In this document: in pieces, positions 1-12,649 of the stretch
Layout: every line of letters begins with the position of its first letter
Numbering within the stretch: position 1 is the stretch's first letter
NCBI GenBank assembly: GCA_958298945.1
Contig: OY282609.1
Location: 9,220,326 to 9,284,325, forward strand
DNA length: 64,000 nt
Origin: Atherix ibis
Lineage: Eukaryota > Arthropoda > Insecta > Diptera > Athericidae
Direction: 5' to 3'
Made by a program: the position numbers and the translations under genes
The notes under the pieces: model-generated
What the model was told of the DNA's origin: nothing
The model's input: the letters and a program-made list of their open reading frames with translations, nothing else
The model's database searches: none

Positions 1-730
1 GGCGTTATGTTGGTACTCATGTCTCTCACTTATGTTGACAAGTTCGACCATTTTGAATGTTCAGTTAATTCCTGACACATGTTTTGGCTTGTCTTCGATT
101 TTTACTCAATTTCGACCAAAAACAGCATCGCATTAACATTGCTAAGGAGCTGTTGGACTCTGTCTGCGACGACCCAAATTTGTTCCAAAGGGTCATAGCT
201 GGTGACGAATCATGGGTTTATGGTTATGACGTGGAAACCAAAGCTCAATCATCCCAATGGAAGCTGCCGCACGAGCCAAGACCGAAAAAAGCGCGCCAAG
301 TTCGGTCGAATGTGAAGGTTTTGCTTACAGTTTTCTTCGATTACAGGAGCGTGGTGCATCATGAGTTTTTGCCACAGGGTAAAACGGTCAATAAGGAATA
401 TTACCTGCAAGTTATGCGCAAGTTGCGCGAAGCTATCCCCCAGAAAACGCCCGGATTTGTGGAAGAACAAAAATTGCTTTTGCACCATGATAACGCCCCT
501 GCTCACGCATCATTTTGGGTGGCGTTGTTTGGGCGCGAATTTTTGGCCAAAAACAACACATTAATAATGCCGTAGCCACCGTATTCCTCAGATCTGGGAG
601 AGCCCATGAAAGGATGACGCTACGCTACGATTGAGGAGATAAAGACGGTATCGAAGGAGGAGCTGAACCTATATAATTTTTTTTTTTGGAAAAAAACACA
701 AAATTCGCGTTACTTTTTGAACAGACCTCG
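1..730 (+). mobile_element. Family A mariner (GVQW3/MDQRIC type), internally deleted copy, left end cut by window
   Basis: The copy starts in the family's 5' leader (compare 58120 onward) and ends with the terminal repeat reading ...tttttgaacagacctcg followed by TA at 731-732. The open frame at 84-575 encodes the catalytic half of a DD34D mariner transposase. Visible motifs are DQKQHRINIA, GDESW (first Asp) and HHDNAPAH (second Asp). The N-terminal helix-turn-helix half is absent: the leader joins directly to the FDQKQH segment. The frame stops where other copies have a Gln codon (ccgtag for ccgcag). About 35 bp are also deleted after the YSxDL motif, removing the third catalytic Asp and the FFLFPKLK segment. 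It cannot make transposase. The 5' terminal repeat lies outside the window. Confidence 0.88.
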
Positions 731-1215
731 TACATCAATAAGCAAAATTACCGTATATGGCGTTTTATCCAAAAAAAATTGGGTATTATTGGGTCGTATT
801 TCTTTGAAAATTGAAACAATTCTAAGCGCTATTGCCGTATGATGACAGACTTTTTTGGTCTAAAATTCAAGCTTACAATCTAGACCATATGTGATTTCAA
901 CAAGACAATGGCATGAGCAACAGAATACAACAATTTTTTTGTATTAGAGCACGAAAAGTTACTAGAACACTTTTTTTTTTAAGATTTGGTGATGTCAATT
1001 GCCCTCCAAGATCGTAAGATTTGACGTTGTTTGAACTTTAAACTATTAAAAACCATCATACCTCAATTAATGACCGAATTACAGCAAGAAATGTGCGAAA
1101 ATACCCTTAAAATATTACCTCAAAAGGATCAAGAGGTCTCATTAATTGAGAACTCATAATGACAAGATCCCGGAAATTTAATGAAATAAAAATATCAAAT
1201 TTGAATAAACTTTTT
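731..1215 (+). mobile_element. Rosa-type (DD41D-like) mariner relic, C-terminal part
   Basis: Directly after the TA that ends the family A copy, the sequence reads in broken frames as INKQNYRIW, then GSYFFEN, then FQQD (the second catalytic Asp block), then GDVNCPPRS-DLT and a C-terminal ELQQEMCE-like stretch. These are the landmarks of rosa-like transposases seen better preserved at 49.8-51.6 kb and 53.5-54.4 kb. There are many stops and frameshifts. Because the relic begins exactly at the family A target site, the family A element probably inserted into this older element. Confidence 0.68.
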
Positions 1216-2000
1216 AACGGAAGATCTTTCTTGCAATAAAAATGGCTTTGGGTATTTTTTCAAAATAAATTTTACCACAAAAATACACTATAACCAATAA
1301 TTACGGTCTTCAATTTTTTTTATTTATTAATTATTCTTACTTATACTTTGTATAAACCTAATATGTTTCTCTCCATATTATTAAGTTGGTCTTATCATTA
1401 TAATTATTTGTATCCAGTTAGTTCAGGTAAATATGAAATTTATACGAGTATATTGCGTGTAAATTAATAATACCTTAAAAATAACAACATTAAAAAAATG
1501 TCGTGACTATAATACTTAAATCTAAAAAGAAAAAGAAACAAAGAAATCAGAAAAATTAATTATATTTAATATCATTGGTTGAAGTGTGAAATTAGAAGAA
1601 AATTCATTAATTAATAACGGCACGATTTGGACTAATAATTAATTCGCGTAAAATGGCATATAAAATTATAAAAAATAGACACTAAAGTGTGATTACTTTG
1701 CTTTGAGATAAAAAAAAATTTTATATTTTTATTAGACGTATTTTCAGTTGAGATAAATATCTTATTTTATTTAAAGATTGGATAGGATGTTCATTCCAGA
1801 ATAGGATATTTTGTAGATTTTTGCCACAAAAGAGAAAATTGTTACAGCAGACAGAAAGGCGCCGAAAAATTTCTTTTCACCCAAATTTCTCTCTTTGATG
1901 ATTTCATTCGTTTATATGTTTTTATGCTGAATATTATGAAATTTGCAAATTTTGACGTTTTTTTGCTTTGGAATTAAAGGATTTGTTTTTAGAAGAGGTA
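1216..2000. other. A/T-rich spacer, no gene seen
   Basis: Low-complexity A/T-rich DNA with many poly-A and poly-T runs. No open frame, repeat or RNA gene could be supported here. Confidence 0.6.
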
Positions 2001-3430
2001 CGAGGGTAGTTCCAGATGTACCTGGCCTAACAAAGAAAACACAAAAAATTTGGGTGAAAAAATCTTTATTCCTTTACATAGTCTCCTTTTAGCTCGATAC
2101 ACTTTTCCCAGCGATGTTCAATAGGTTCGATATCATGTTTATAGAAAGAACCATCGAAGTCCTCAAAATATTGTAGCCATTAAATTAACCGCAAACTCTA
2201 CCTCTCATTGTTGGCAAATTTCTTAGCATCAAGCCAATCTCTTAATTTTGAAAAAGAGAACATAAGTCGAGGGGGCTAAATCTGGCGAATAGGGTACGTG
2301 AAGAAACAATTCATTTGATTTTGGCCACCAAGAAAACGGATGTGTGAAGTCTTGACGAAAGAACATTTTCATTTTCACCAAAATTCGGGCGTTTTTTATT
2401 GATTTCATTACTCAAACGCTGCAATAAGTTTGCGTAATACTCGCCTTTTGAAGAAAATCAATGAAAATTATACCAAAAAAACTGACGCCATGACCTTACC
2501 AGCATTTGGAACTGTCTTCGCCTTCTTTGGAGGCGATTATCCCCTTTCAGTCTATTGTTTTGATTGTTCCTTTATCTCAAGTGTGAAGTAACGGTTATAA
2601 ATCGATGCAAAAACTCGGATTTATTGCTGCGAAACATCGCCAAACACTTAATTGAAACATCCTCACGACGCTGCTGTTTATGTTCCATTCTGAGCAAACG
2701 CGTACAGCTTTGTCATGTCCAAATTTTTAGTCAATATGCGATGTATACCACGTTTTTAAATGCCTTTCATGTCTACTAGCTCGTGCACTTTCAGTCGACT
2801 GTCATACAATACAATTTTGTGGATTTTCTTGACCATTTCTAGCGTGGTCATCTCATTTGAGCAACCACTGCAATGTTCGTCTTGGAAGCTCGTACAACCT
2901 CGTTTAAACACTGCAAGAAGCAATTCGATCTTTAAGTCATTGTTTTTGGCCATCGCGATAACGGATGCGTGACGTCTTGATGAAATAACATTTTCTTTTT
3001 CACCAAAATTCGGCGTTTTTTTATTGATTTAATCATTCAAACGCTGCAATAAGTTCATTTGGGCGACCACTGAAATATTCGTCTTGGCAGCTCGTACGGC
3101 CTCATTTAAGCTCTGTCACCCAATATTTTATTGTTGTAAACGAAGAAGCACACTCTCCCAGAGCAAAGTCTAGCTCGGCTTTGATATTGGTTGGACTAAG
3201 ACCTTTCAAATGTAGGGATTGTAGCACATAACGATGACCCATTTTTACCATGTTTACAAATTCACTGAGAGCGTGCGCTATTAATGGCTGTCAAACAAAT
3301 ACTAAACAATACAACATCATCAAACTTAAAACTTAAGCTTTACAAGGTTTGTACTTTCGACCATAGTAATTTTTCCCAAACAACAACCATTATTTATACA
3401 TGAAGTCGGGTATTTATCATACTACTCTCG
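2001..3430 (-). mobile_element. Irritans-like mariner relic (family E), rearranged
   Basis: The ends are cgagggtagt after a TA (2001) and actactctcg (3421-3430), a short imperfect inverted pair. On the minus strand the remains of a transposase can be read: an N-terminal block around 2756-2953 (VFKRGCTSFQDEHCSG, then MVKKIHKIVL) and a C-terminal block around 2050-2300 (YSPDLAPS-like, HRWEKCIELKGDYV). Frames are broken throughout. Two segments of the element are duplicated inside it: 2925-3050 repeats 2325-2440, and 3055-3110 repeats 2855-2910. The element is dead and internally rearranged. Confidence 0.72.
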
Positions 3431-4559
3431 CATCTTGAAGACTTTTTTTTTCTCATATTCTTTATGAAAAACGCAAAATAATAATTATAATCAATTTTAA
3501 AGCCAAAAAAGAACAAAATTCTAAAACATTTCGTTAATTTTAATTGTGAATATGTCTATTAAATGACATCTTTTATTTTGTTAATAATAATGACATGGTA
3601 AAATGGTTTTCTTTAAATTCGAGGAATCCGTCTGATTCGAACAAATTCAACACAGAAAAATAAAATGTTCCCCAAAAACTAATTTCATTCAAATGGACTC
3701 CCAGAAGACCTACACCGAAAATAATCTAATCTACAATATCAGATGAAAAGGTTTAATCCTTGGCATACAAATAAATCTGGACAATTCAGTTATTTCCTTA
3801 AAACAAAATTTGTCAGAACCCAAAGTGCAGATTCCTAAACTCATTCTTCTAGTTTTCCTTCTTCAATTTCGATAGTTTTCCATAATCTTTTACATACACA
3901 CTTAAAATTTCTTTGAGAAAACTATAAGTAAATCCTTATTCCAGGATGTGGGTATACCTTTTAGTATAAAAATATTCTCATTATTCTATGCAATTGAACA
4001 GATGGAATTGTTATTTGTCGAAATACTACAGAGACTTTTTAGAAAATATCACCCCAAGTTAAATGTTATGTTGTGGTTTGTAAGTGCTTACATTGAAAGC
4101 AGCGACCGTCATTAAGATGGTAGAGTCCTTAAATTGCATTTTCTGAAGAAATGTCCTCGAGGAAAATGTATTTTGAAGTGTTGGTGGTGGGATATGTTTG
4201 GTTTCTGGAACTTTCTAATGTAATGCTTTTATTGTAAGAATTTTTCCTTTTAAGAAAATGTTATTTTATTTTAGTTTATTTTTTTTTAACTTTTTTTCTT
4301 TTACACATTAAGAAAATGTATTTTAATTGCTATGAGTTTTAATTCGTTTATTGTAACTTTGTGGTAATGCAGAGGAAAAGCTATCATAAATATAGGAAAA
4401 CTGGAACATTTGTTTACCCATTTCAGGAGACGGTTGAAGCTTTTCCTTTGTTCAGTAATTTTTTTTTTTTAAAAATACTTTGAATGGGAATGGATTTTAG
4501 AGGGTCTAGAAATCAGAATTTTTTTTTTAATAGGGTTGAAATTGGATATGTTGACAGTT
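3431..4559. other. A/T-rich spacer, no gene seen
   Basis: A/T-rich with long homopolymer runs. No coding, repeat or RNA feature was recognised. Confidence 0.6.
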
Positions 4560-5329
4560 CTGTCATTTAGTTTTTTGACTAGTTTATAGTAGAAGGTTTA
4601 CCATTTGTTATAATGTCTTCAATTTTGCTCAAGTCACATTTTGTGAAATTTGCGATATTTTTCGTCGTAAGCATAAATTTGAGTCGACTGGTTCGGTACA
4701 GAACATACCAACAATAACACGTGCTCGTACAGGCCGTTCAGCTGAAATTATTGGTGTTGGCGAGTGAACGTATTGCAGAGGATCCAGTTTTATCCGTTCC
4801 AAAACGTTCTCAACAATTCAGACTGTCCACAATTACCACATGGCGAATTATGCACAACGATTTGGCTCTTCAGCCTTATAAGGTTCGACTGGTACAAGAA
4901 TTAAAGACACCAGATTATTTTCAACATCTTCCCAGACGAAGCTCATTTTCACTTAGACGAGCTTCACAAGCAAAATTGTCGCATTTGCGCATCTGAAAAT
5001 CCCAGATCAGTTATTGAACAACGATTACATTCATCACGTGTTACTGTATGGTGCGCTCTATGACCCCGGAGGCATCATTGGTATGTATTTTTTTTTCGAG
5101 AATGAAGCTGGTGCTACAGAGGTACGGTAGACAATTTGTGATAGGATGGCTGTTGACGACTTGTGTTTTCAACAGGATGGCGCTACGTGCCACACTGCCC
5201 AAGAAATAGTTGATTTATTGAAAACAAATCTAAATGGACGTTTAATTTCGCAAGGAGGTGACATCAATTTAACGCAGTTAAAGTCCACACACAATTCAAG
5301 ACCTCAAAACTAATATTAACCGCGAAATA
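4560..5329 (+). mobile_element. Rosa-type mariner relic
   Basis: The frame at 4721-4996 reads ERIAEDPVLSVPKRSQQF, then TTWRIMHNDLALQPYKVRL, then LVQELK. This is the helix-turn-helix and linker region of a rosa-type transposase. Later pieces in other frames give the NRMALRATLPKK block (a frameshifted second-Asp motif) and SQGGDIN. The last part (5300-5329) reads DLKTNINREIP, which is a C-terminal motif. The element is frameshifted and truncated, with a Mos-like fragment abutting its right side. Confidence 0.68.
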
Positions 5330-5692
5330 CCAGGTGTATAAGCTTTCGAGGCAAACCACTCATCAAGGTCACGCCAAAAAAAATCCTTTTCTTTCGAGGC
5401 AAATCACTCATCAAGCCATTTTCGGACGTCTTCGTAAGAATCGAAGTGCTGCTCAGCGAGCGCGTGGCCCATCGACTAAAACAGGTGGTAGTCGGAAGGG
5501 GCCAGGTCTGGTGAATAAGCGGGGTGGAGTAGCACCTTCCAGTTGAGTGTCTCCAAGTAGTTTCGGACCATTTTTGACGTGTGCGATGGTGCGTTGTCGT
5601 GGAGGAAAATCAGGTTGTCATGTCTTTGTTGATAATCCGTCCTTTTTTCACGCAGAGCACGGTGCAATTTCATCAGTTGTTGGTGGTAGCGT
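5330..5692 (-). mobile_element. Mos1-like (mauritiana) mariner fragment
   Basis: A TA at 5328-5329 is followed by ccaggtgtataagc, the outer terminal-repeat sequence of the Mos-like elements at 48084 and 59833. The minus strand then encodes a C-terminal transposase piece with LHRALREKRTDYQQRH, FLHDNAPSHTSK and YSPDLAPSDYHLF, so the second and third catalytic Asp are present. The 3' end of the element has been replaced by a short direct duplication (tttcgaggcaaaccactcat near 5343 and tttcgaggcaaatcactcat near 5395). The N-terminal half is missing. Confidence 0.82.
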
Positions 5693-5890
5693 AAAGTGAA
5701 GTCACTCGCCCGTCTATGCCGATAAACCAGCATCACTTGCAGCCTTGATAGACAACATTACACGTGTTATTAGCGAGATACCAGCCGAGATGCTCGAAAA
5801 AATGGTTCAAAATTGGACCCCTCGCATGGATCACTTAAAACGTAGTTGTGGCCAACATTTACATGAAATAATCTTTAAAAACTAAATGGC
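5693..5890 (+). mobile_element. Rosa-type mariner relic, C-terminal tail
   Basis: The plus strand reads VYADKPASLAALIDNITRV, then SEIPAEMLEKMVQNW, then HEIIFKN and a stop. This is the C-terminus of a rosa-type transposase. It covers the same part of the protein as the end of the relic on the other side of the Mos fragment (NINREIP), so the two flanks overlap in homology and cannot simply be two halves of one element. Confidence 0.72.
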
Positions 5891-8800
5891 AAGCATTGAT
5901 TTAAAGGATTTATACACTTTTGCAATTTGTTTGATTTATCGACCCCATTTAAAAGCCAAACACTTAAAAAATCACCCGTTAACAAAATTTTCAATTATAT
6001 TCCTTGTCATTAAATAGGAATTTTTTTCTGTATTATTTTGATTATTTTGTGCATATTTTAAAAATTACCTTTTTTTATTGCCAGACGTAATTTTTTGTTT
6101 TGATTTTGAACAGAGGATATTTAAATTCTAGATAATTTGCTCCGAAACCAATTATATAACACCTGTGATCAACTCAAATTCAATAAAATTTACATAAAAA
6201 ATTTTAGCACTAAATATATGAAATCACTTCAATCAATTGGTCATTCTTATATTTTCACGATTAGTGATTTTAGATGTTACACATCATTGGCGACTACTGT
6301 AAGACTCGCTCCTCTTTTCTTTTTTTTAATTAAAACAATATCTTTTTAACCAAATCAATCTACAATAATTGTAATAAAAAAATGCATATAAATAACCACA
6401 TTTGTATGTACATGGTACGTGTTACAGAGAAAGGCAACAACTTCACTCCTAATGCTGTGCCAATTATTCAACAAAATGGCGTCCTATATAATGGCTTCTT
6501 TTGTTTGTTACAATTTTCTATTTCCTCAAAAAAAAAGAACTCTTTAAATTATGTTTAAATGACAAAAAAACAAAGACAAAATACCACATAAATTATACAT
6601 AATCCTACTAATAATAAAAACATATTTTTACCAAGAATTATATAAAAACAAGAAAAATAAAAATTGATCAATTCTACAGAAACTTGAATAATGGCAGAAC
6701 GAAAGTTTAAAAAAAAATTACACTTGATTTAGTAGTGTTGTTATGCTAGTATTAAGCTGGAGAGTTAGTGAATGAGTCATGGAGTTATGCCAATCACCAC
6801 TTTAGCTTTACCTAGAAAAAAGCTAATTTTTTTCCTATTCAGTTTCGTTTTTCTTTTTAGTTGGTATTTTAATTTTGTTCAGATTATGTACGCGCGTCTT
6901 ACCAAATCAAAACGTCTCTTAAGAAACTTTTCAAGTATAGAAAAAGAAAATAAAGAAATTAAACGAGACACAAAATGTTTATTATGAAGAGAAGAAAAAA
7001 AAATGTAAAAAGCCAGAAAATCACTCTCTTTGATTTATTTAAAAATTAACAAACTCGAGATTTGATTCAATTGTAAAATACTTCCGGCATTTGAAATTCT
7101 TTTATGGAAACCGAGAAAAACATACCAAAATACTTATTACACACTATTTTGTAATACGATTTCTATAATTCCATCTTGTGAACAGTAACTTCAATACTAA
7201 ATTCGTTCAAAAAATTTGGCGATTCAAAAAATTTAAACAAAATTGCGTCATTTGATCAAGAAACGTCATTTGATCAGTTTATTTATTATTTAACATACAA
7301 ACTTATTATTCTTATTAAACAATATAATTTTTAAGTTCACTAAACATTATATATTAATTTATTTTGATTTTAATTTTAATTTCAAAAATTCTGCCGCATG
7401 AAACGACATTAAAAATATGAAAATATGTTGGCAGTACTGACTTAAAATTTCAGATTGAATTTAAACCGACGCTGTTTGCAATTGTGTTCATCCCAATCAG
7501 ATCACGAAGGTTTTAAAAATGTTAACAGTGCTTTTTCAGTCACTCGATGCAATTGTGTTCTGGGCTTAAGAGCTTCTTAAAATGTTCAATTTGGAATGAG
7601 CACATAATATTTTTTTTTAAGATACTTAAGATACGCATTTGCCAGGAGCATCTTTTTTTAATAAAGCTGGTCAAATGTAAATTTGAGGGTCAATTAGAAG
7701 TGGTTAAAGCTTTATGGAGCATATTAGATTATATTAGAAAATTAAAAAGAGGACTTGGGAAAGGAGTTGTTGGATTTAGAAGCTCTACAGTGGAAGGTGT
7801 CCTATTCAACAACAAAAACTTATGTGGTACTCGTCGTTTTGAATATGAGTGGAAATCATGAATGTGTTGGTTGCTAAAGTGGAAATCATGGTTGAGTGCG
7901 CGGTATGGCCAATCCGAATTTTTAGAAATTTTCTTGTTCAGAATTTTGGAGCGATTGTTGAGTTGGCATATTCTATTTGCCTACGCATGGCCAAATATGA
8001 TAAATACCATTTGGTCAGTAGAAGCTACAAGTTCCGAATAACAGTTGGCAAAAGATGAAGAGCAACAAAACCAAATCTCCCCCCTCCCCCCACCAACCCC
8101 TCAGTTGATCAGCTCGCTCATTGCCGAGGATACTAGCCAGCATGACCAGTTAGAACCCAACAAAATTCAAAATTTTTTTTTCTTTCAAAAAAAAAAAAAT
8201 TTGTCTTGGACCTAACCGAAAAATTGTTTGAATTGTTTTTATTTTTATTTTAAAATTATTCACAAATTTGGGGATTTTTGGTGTTTAAAAACTGTTTGTA
8301 AAATCAAATTTAAAATTATAAAAAAAAATTTTTTTTAATATTTTTATAATCATTTTGATGAGATTTTATTTGTAAAATTTAGCAAAAATTTCAATTTTTG
8401 AACAAAATTTTAACTTATTATTCTTGTTGGGCTTTTTTTTATATTTCAATATTTTATTAATTAATTATTTTTTTAAAAATGTTTTTTGGTATTTTTTAAG
8501 AATTTCTAAAATATTTCAAATTTTATGACAAAAACTAATAATGCACTGCCATAAACTTTTGTACAGGAATCTACTGATGCTACATTGTTGCACAAAAGTT
8601 GGCGATTTTCTATACGAAATTTAAGATTTAAATTATTTTTAACATCGGAAATAAGATTCTTTAAATGAGATTTGATGTCATTTAATAAGATGTTATTCAA
8701 AAATATCTGTCTGCTTGATTATTATAATAAAGATGACATTTTTTCTATTTCTTATCGACTTTTTTTGGCTATTCAAATACAAATTCCGACTAAATGACAA

Positions 8801-9796
8801 AAAAAAGTATAGAAAAAAAATGTCAGAAAATTTATTACAGAAATTACGAAGCACTTTTAGAAGGTGAAATAGAAAATTATGTTGGTTGGTGACTAAAAAA
8901 AAACCCCCCTCCTCGTTTACAGTGGATGATTTTAACATTGAAACTGCAATTATCGTTAGCGATAAATATTCCCTTGCCATAATATTAATAACTAGCACGG
9001 TTAGTTTAAGTAAATCGTTAATGAGATTTAGCAAAATGCATTTAACTTCCTACAGTAACGATTGTTATTTATTTTCTAGACGAAGAAGGCTATTTTGTAT
9101 TTTTACGAGCTACTATTTAGAAAAGGGGGAGTATTGTGGAAAAAAAATTAGGAAAATCAAAGAAGTCTTTATATTTTTGTGAAACTTTATTGATGACCAT
9201 TCGAGAAAGAGGCAAAACATCGAAGCGAAGGCAATTTTGTGAATATGCTCATTCAGAGCTTCTCTACACAAGCATTCATCCATCCATGGAATTTGTAGAG
9301 CAGAGCACAGTCTGTGTCTCAATGTAGAGAAATCTGCAAAACTAATAATCATGTTCGTGAAAAGCTGAAGAAACGCTTCAATAAAGCAGGCAAATTTTCG
9401 TTACCATTTTTGGAAATATTTCTTGCACGTATAAATTTTTCGCTGTTAGCTTTTGATATTTTTAATAATGTCATTTACGGTAATTTTATTATTATTGTGA
9501 CTTTAAAAAAAAATAATAATAATAATAATAAAAATTGTGCCAATTTCTTATGCTTTTTTTCTACGCTTTTTCTTTATTAAAAGAAATTTTTAATTTTTTC
9601 TTACAAACAATTTTTTTGTATATTTTTTTTTTTTTTTTTGGTTAGTTTACAAATATGAAGAAATATTATTGAAATTGATGATTTTTTAAAATAAATTAAG
9701 TTCACTAAATAATTTTTTTAATTATTATGACGGGATCTTAGATTAAAGAATACCTGGAATAGGCCCTAACATCAGATTTTCGTACATGTACACGTA
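5891..9796. other. Long A/T-rich intergenic stretch
   Basis: No gene could be supported. Slightly less A/T-rich patches at 7440-8060 and 8880-9340 contain short open frames (up to about 113 codons on either strand) with no recognisable motif. A C-rich run lies at 8080-8100, a TAA/AAT microsatellite at 9510-9530 and a long poly-T at 9624-9641. Confidence 0.55.
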
Positions 9797-10491
9797 AGAG
9801 GTCTGTTCAAAATATATAGTGAATTTTGAATTTCCGCGGGTTACGTACACATATATTCGATTTTCGATTTTTTTTGTGGCGTTATGTTGGTACTCATGTC
9901 TCTCACTTATGCTGACAAGTTCGGCCATTTTGAATGTTCAGTTAATTGTTGACAGCTGCTTTGCTTGCACGTATTTTGGCTCGTCTTCGCTTTATGCCCA
10001 TTCCAAATAATGGATCAAAGAATCTGTTTCGGGAACAAGAAAAAGTCACAGGGAGCCAGATCTGGGGAATACGGTGGCTGCGGCATTATTAGTGTGTTGT
10101 TTTTGGTCAAAAATTCGCGCACAAGCAACGATGCGTGAGCAGAGGCGTTATCATGGTGCAAAAGCCAATTTTTGTTCTACCACAAATCCGGGCCTCTGGA
10201 CTAAATTTCGGTCCCTCTGGAATAAATTTCGGTCGTCGCGGACAGAGTCCAACAGCTTTTTAGCAATGTTAATGCGATACTGTTTTTGGTCGAAAATGGG
10301 CAAAAATCGAAGACGAACCAAAACACGTGTAACTAAAGCAGCTGTCAAAAATTAACTGAATATTCAAAATGGCCGAAATTGTCGGCATAAGTGAGAGACA
10401 TGAGTACCAATATAACGCCACAAAAAATCGAAAATCGAATATACTTAACCCGCGGAAATTCAAGATTCGCGATACTTTTTGAACAGGTCAA
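9797..10491. mobile_element. Fold-back derivative of family A mariner (copy 1)
   Basis: Both ends are the 5' end of the same mariner in inverted orientation. The left arm runs from gaggtctgttc at 9798 through the leader to atggatcaaagaatctg (start codon and MDQRIC) near 10010-10026. The right arm is the inverted leader and terminal repeat from about 10300 to 10491. Between them lies a fragment of transposase coding sequence on the minus strand, joined at cgggaacaagaaaaagtcac. Its middle has a further deletion marked by two near-identical aaatttcggtc pieces. It encodes no usable protein and is mobile only if transposase comes from elsewhere. Confidence 0.8.
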
Positions 10492-11998
10492 TGTTTATAT
10501 TTTTATATACTTTTCCACTTTTTATATAAATTTATTTTCCAAAGCACAAATACGACAATTTCTTATAATAAAACAAAAATTTAAATAAACAATACTTAAT
10601 AAAGACAATATTTAAATATGAATTTTATTTTTTCGAACAATTTTATAGAGTACATTAAATTTTGTCTCGTACATAACTTAAAGAAAGTCTTTTTCTTTAG
10701 TATAAAATGCCATTTCAACTGAAAACTTGCTAATATATTTATAAGAAATATTAGCAACAATTCGCATTAAACTTACGAATGGACTCGGTAGACTTGTATA
10801 CATCCATTCTCGAAATTATAGCGTAGGCAGATCCAACTTAATCACTTTTGATATTTTATCGGCAACATCCGACAAAATACCAACGCTACTTTGAGATAGG
10901 GTCGTCATCTTACAATGATGGGCGATAGGATCATCTTTGGAAGAGTAGAATTTTTGTAAATTTGCTAAGAGATTCATTGATATTAAAATGAAGTAGATTT
11001 TTCTTTTATATTCTTTGAATTTTCTATAAAAGAAGGGTTTGCGAATTTATTGAAATTTTTTCACAAAAAAAACTATTTACTAAAAACAGTTCGATTTCAA
11101 CAAAAAAAATCTTTGCATTTCCAAAAATTTCTCCTCTTAAGTTTATCTCGACTGTCGTATAACTCCAATTCACCATGACTGGATTTTTCTTTATCATCTT
11201 GGGGCATTTTATTACAGATATAAACTCATATAGAAGTTCTGCCCCAAACAGTACGAATTCGTTTTTGCATACCAAAAATTCCTCTATTCTTCCTCTATAG
11301 CAATTTGTAGGCAAAGCCCCCCAAAAAAAAATTGCAAAGCTCACATTAATCTGTATGGAATTTATGCTATCCAAAGGCAAGATTATAACAATATCTTCTA
11401 ATATGATATTATGCTAAAGTCTGAGTCTGTATACTATGATAAAAATAAATATTTACATAAATTATCTGGTGTAGTTTAGTTTAAATATGCAAGAAAAAAA
11501 AACATTTATAAATTTTACTTTATCATTGCTAAGGACATAAACATTTTTAAAAACTATTTCCCCTTTAATATGGAAAATAATTGTTACAAAAAAAAATGTT
11601 TCTTCTTCAGTCTAGAGTTAACTTTTTTTTCAATTCCTTGAAGAGTTAAGTTTCAAGGAATCCCAAGCAAATAAATCGTATACGTATAATATTCTGTTTG
11701 TTATCATATTGGACTAAAAGTGACAAATTATTATCAATTTATTTACAAGAATTTTCGACATAAATATGAAAGGCAAAATATTAGATAGAAAAATAAGACT
11801 TATGGCCGAAACATTATCTCATTTGAATAACAGAAATTCTCTCAGGATTTATTTATTAAATTTTTAGAAAATACGTAGTATGAATTTTGATTTGTAACAA
11901 GGCACAAGTAATGTTTCATATTTTATTTTAATATCATTTGGGATAATATCTAATAGTTGCTTAGGTTCATATTAAATGGGTACAGTTGTCTAGCAAAT
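10492..11998. other. A/T-rich spacer with an unrecognised 118-codon frame
   Basis: No gene could be supported. A minus-strand open frame at 11024-11380 (118 codons) has no recognisable motif, no clear start context, and a composition consistent with chance in this A/T-rich DNA. Confidence 0.5.
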
Positions 11999-12044
11999 TT
12001 TTGACAGTTTAACACATCAATGAGAAAAGTTTTTAAATTATTTT

Positions 12045-12595
12045 ATAAATAAAGTTAAATTTAAGACATCAAGTTCTGATTTTGATGATTTTTTTATAAT
12101 ATTGATTAGTCGAAAAAGTTCGTGGCGTTTTTGGAATAAAATAAAGACGCTTAAATTAGAGCGTTGAAATGAATTTATTCGAACCAAATATTATCTATTA
12201 TTATCGAAATTAAAGACACCAAGTTCAGATTTTGATGATTTTTTTATAATATTGATTAGTCGAAAAAGTTCGTGGTATTTTTGAAATAAAATAGAAACGC
12301 TTAAATTAGAGCATTGAAAACAACTTATTCGAACTAACTATTATCAATTATTATCGAAATTAAAGACAGCAAGTTCAGATTTTGATGATTTTTTTTATAA
12401 TATTGATTAGTCGAAAAAGTTCGTGGCGTTTTTGGAATAAAATAGAGGCACGCTTAAATTAAAGCGTTGAAATGAACTTATCCGAACCAAATTTTCTCAA
12501 TTATTATCGAAATTAAAGACACCAAGTTCAGATGTTGATGATTTTTTTATAATATTGATTGGTCGAAAAAGTTCGTGGCATTTTTGGAATAAAAT
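12045..12595. repeat. Tandem array, ~151-bp satellite, four units (array 1)
   Basis: Successive units can be aligned on aagttcagattttgatgatt at 12071, 12221, 12371 and 12524, a spacing of 150-153 bp. Each unit carries attgattagtcgaaaaagtt followed by cgtgg. The array is bracketed by a ~50-bp direct repeat (tttttgacagtttaacacat near 11998 and tttttgacagtttaaaacat near 12594). The same satellite recurs at 17.2 kb. Confidence 0.88.
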
Positions 12596-12649
12596 TTTTG
12601 ACAGTTTAAAACATCAATGAGAAAAGTTTTTAAATTATTTAATAAAATC

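Noticed and set aside
8080..8101. C-rich run as a G-quadruplex on the minus strand
   Set aside because: Only three separated G tracts of three or more are present, plus one pair; too weak to call.
11024..11380. 118-codon minus-strand frame as a possible gene
   Set aside because: No motif, no splice or start context, and similar-sized frames occur by chance elsewhere in this A/T-rich DNA.
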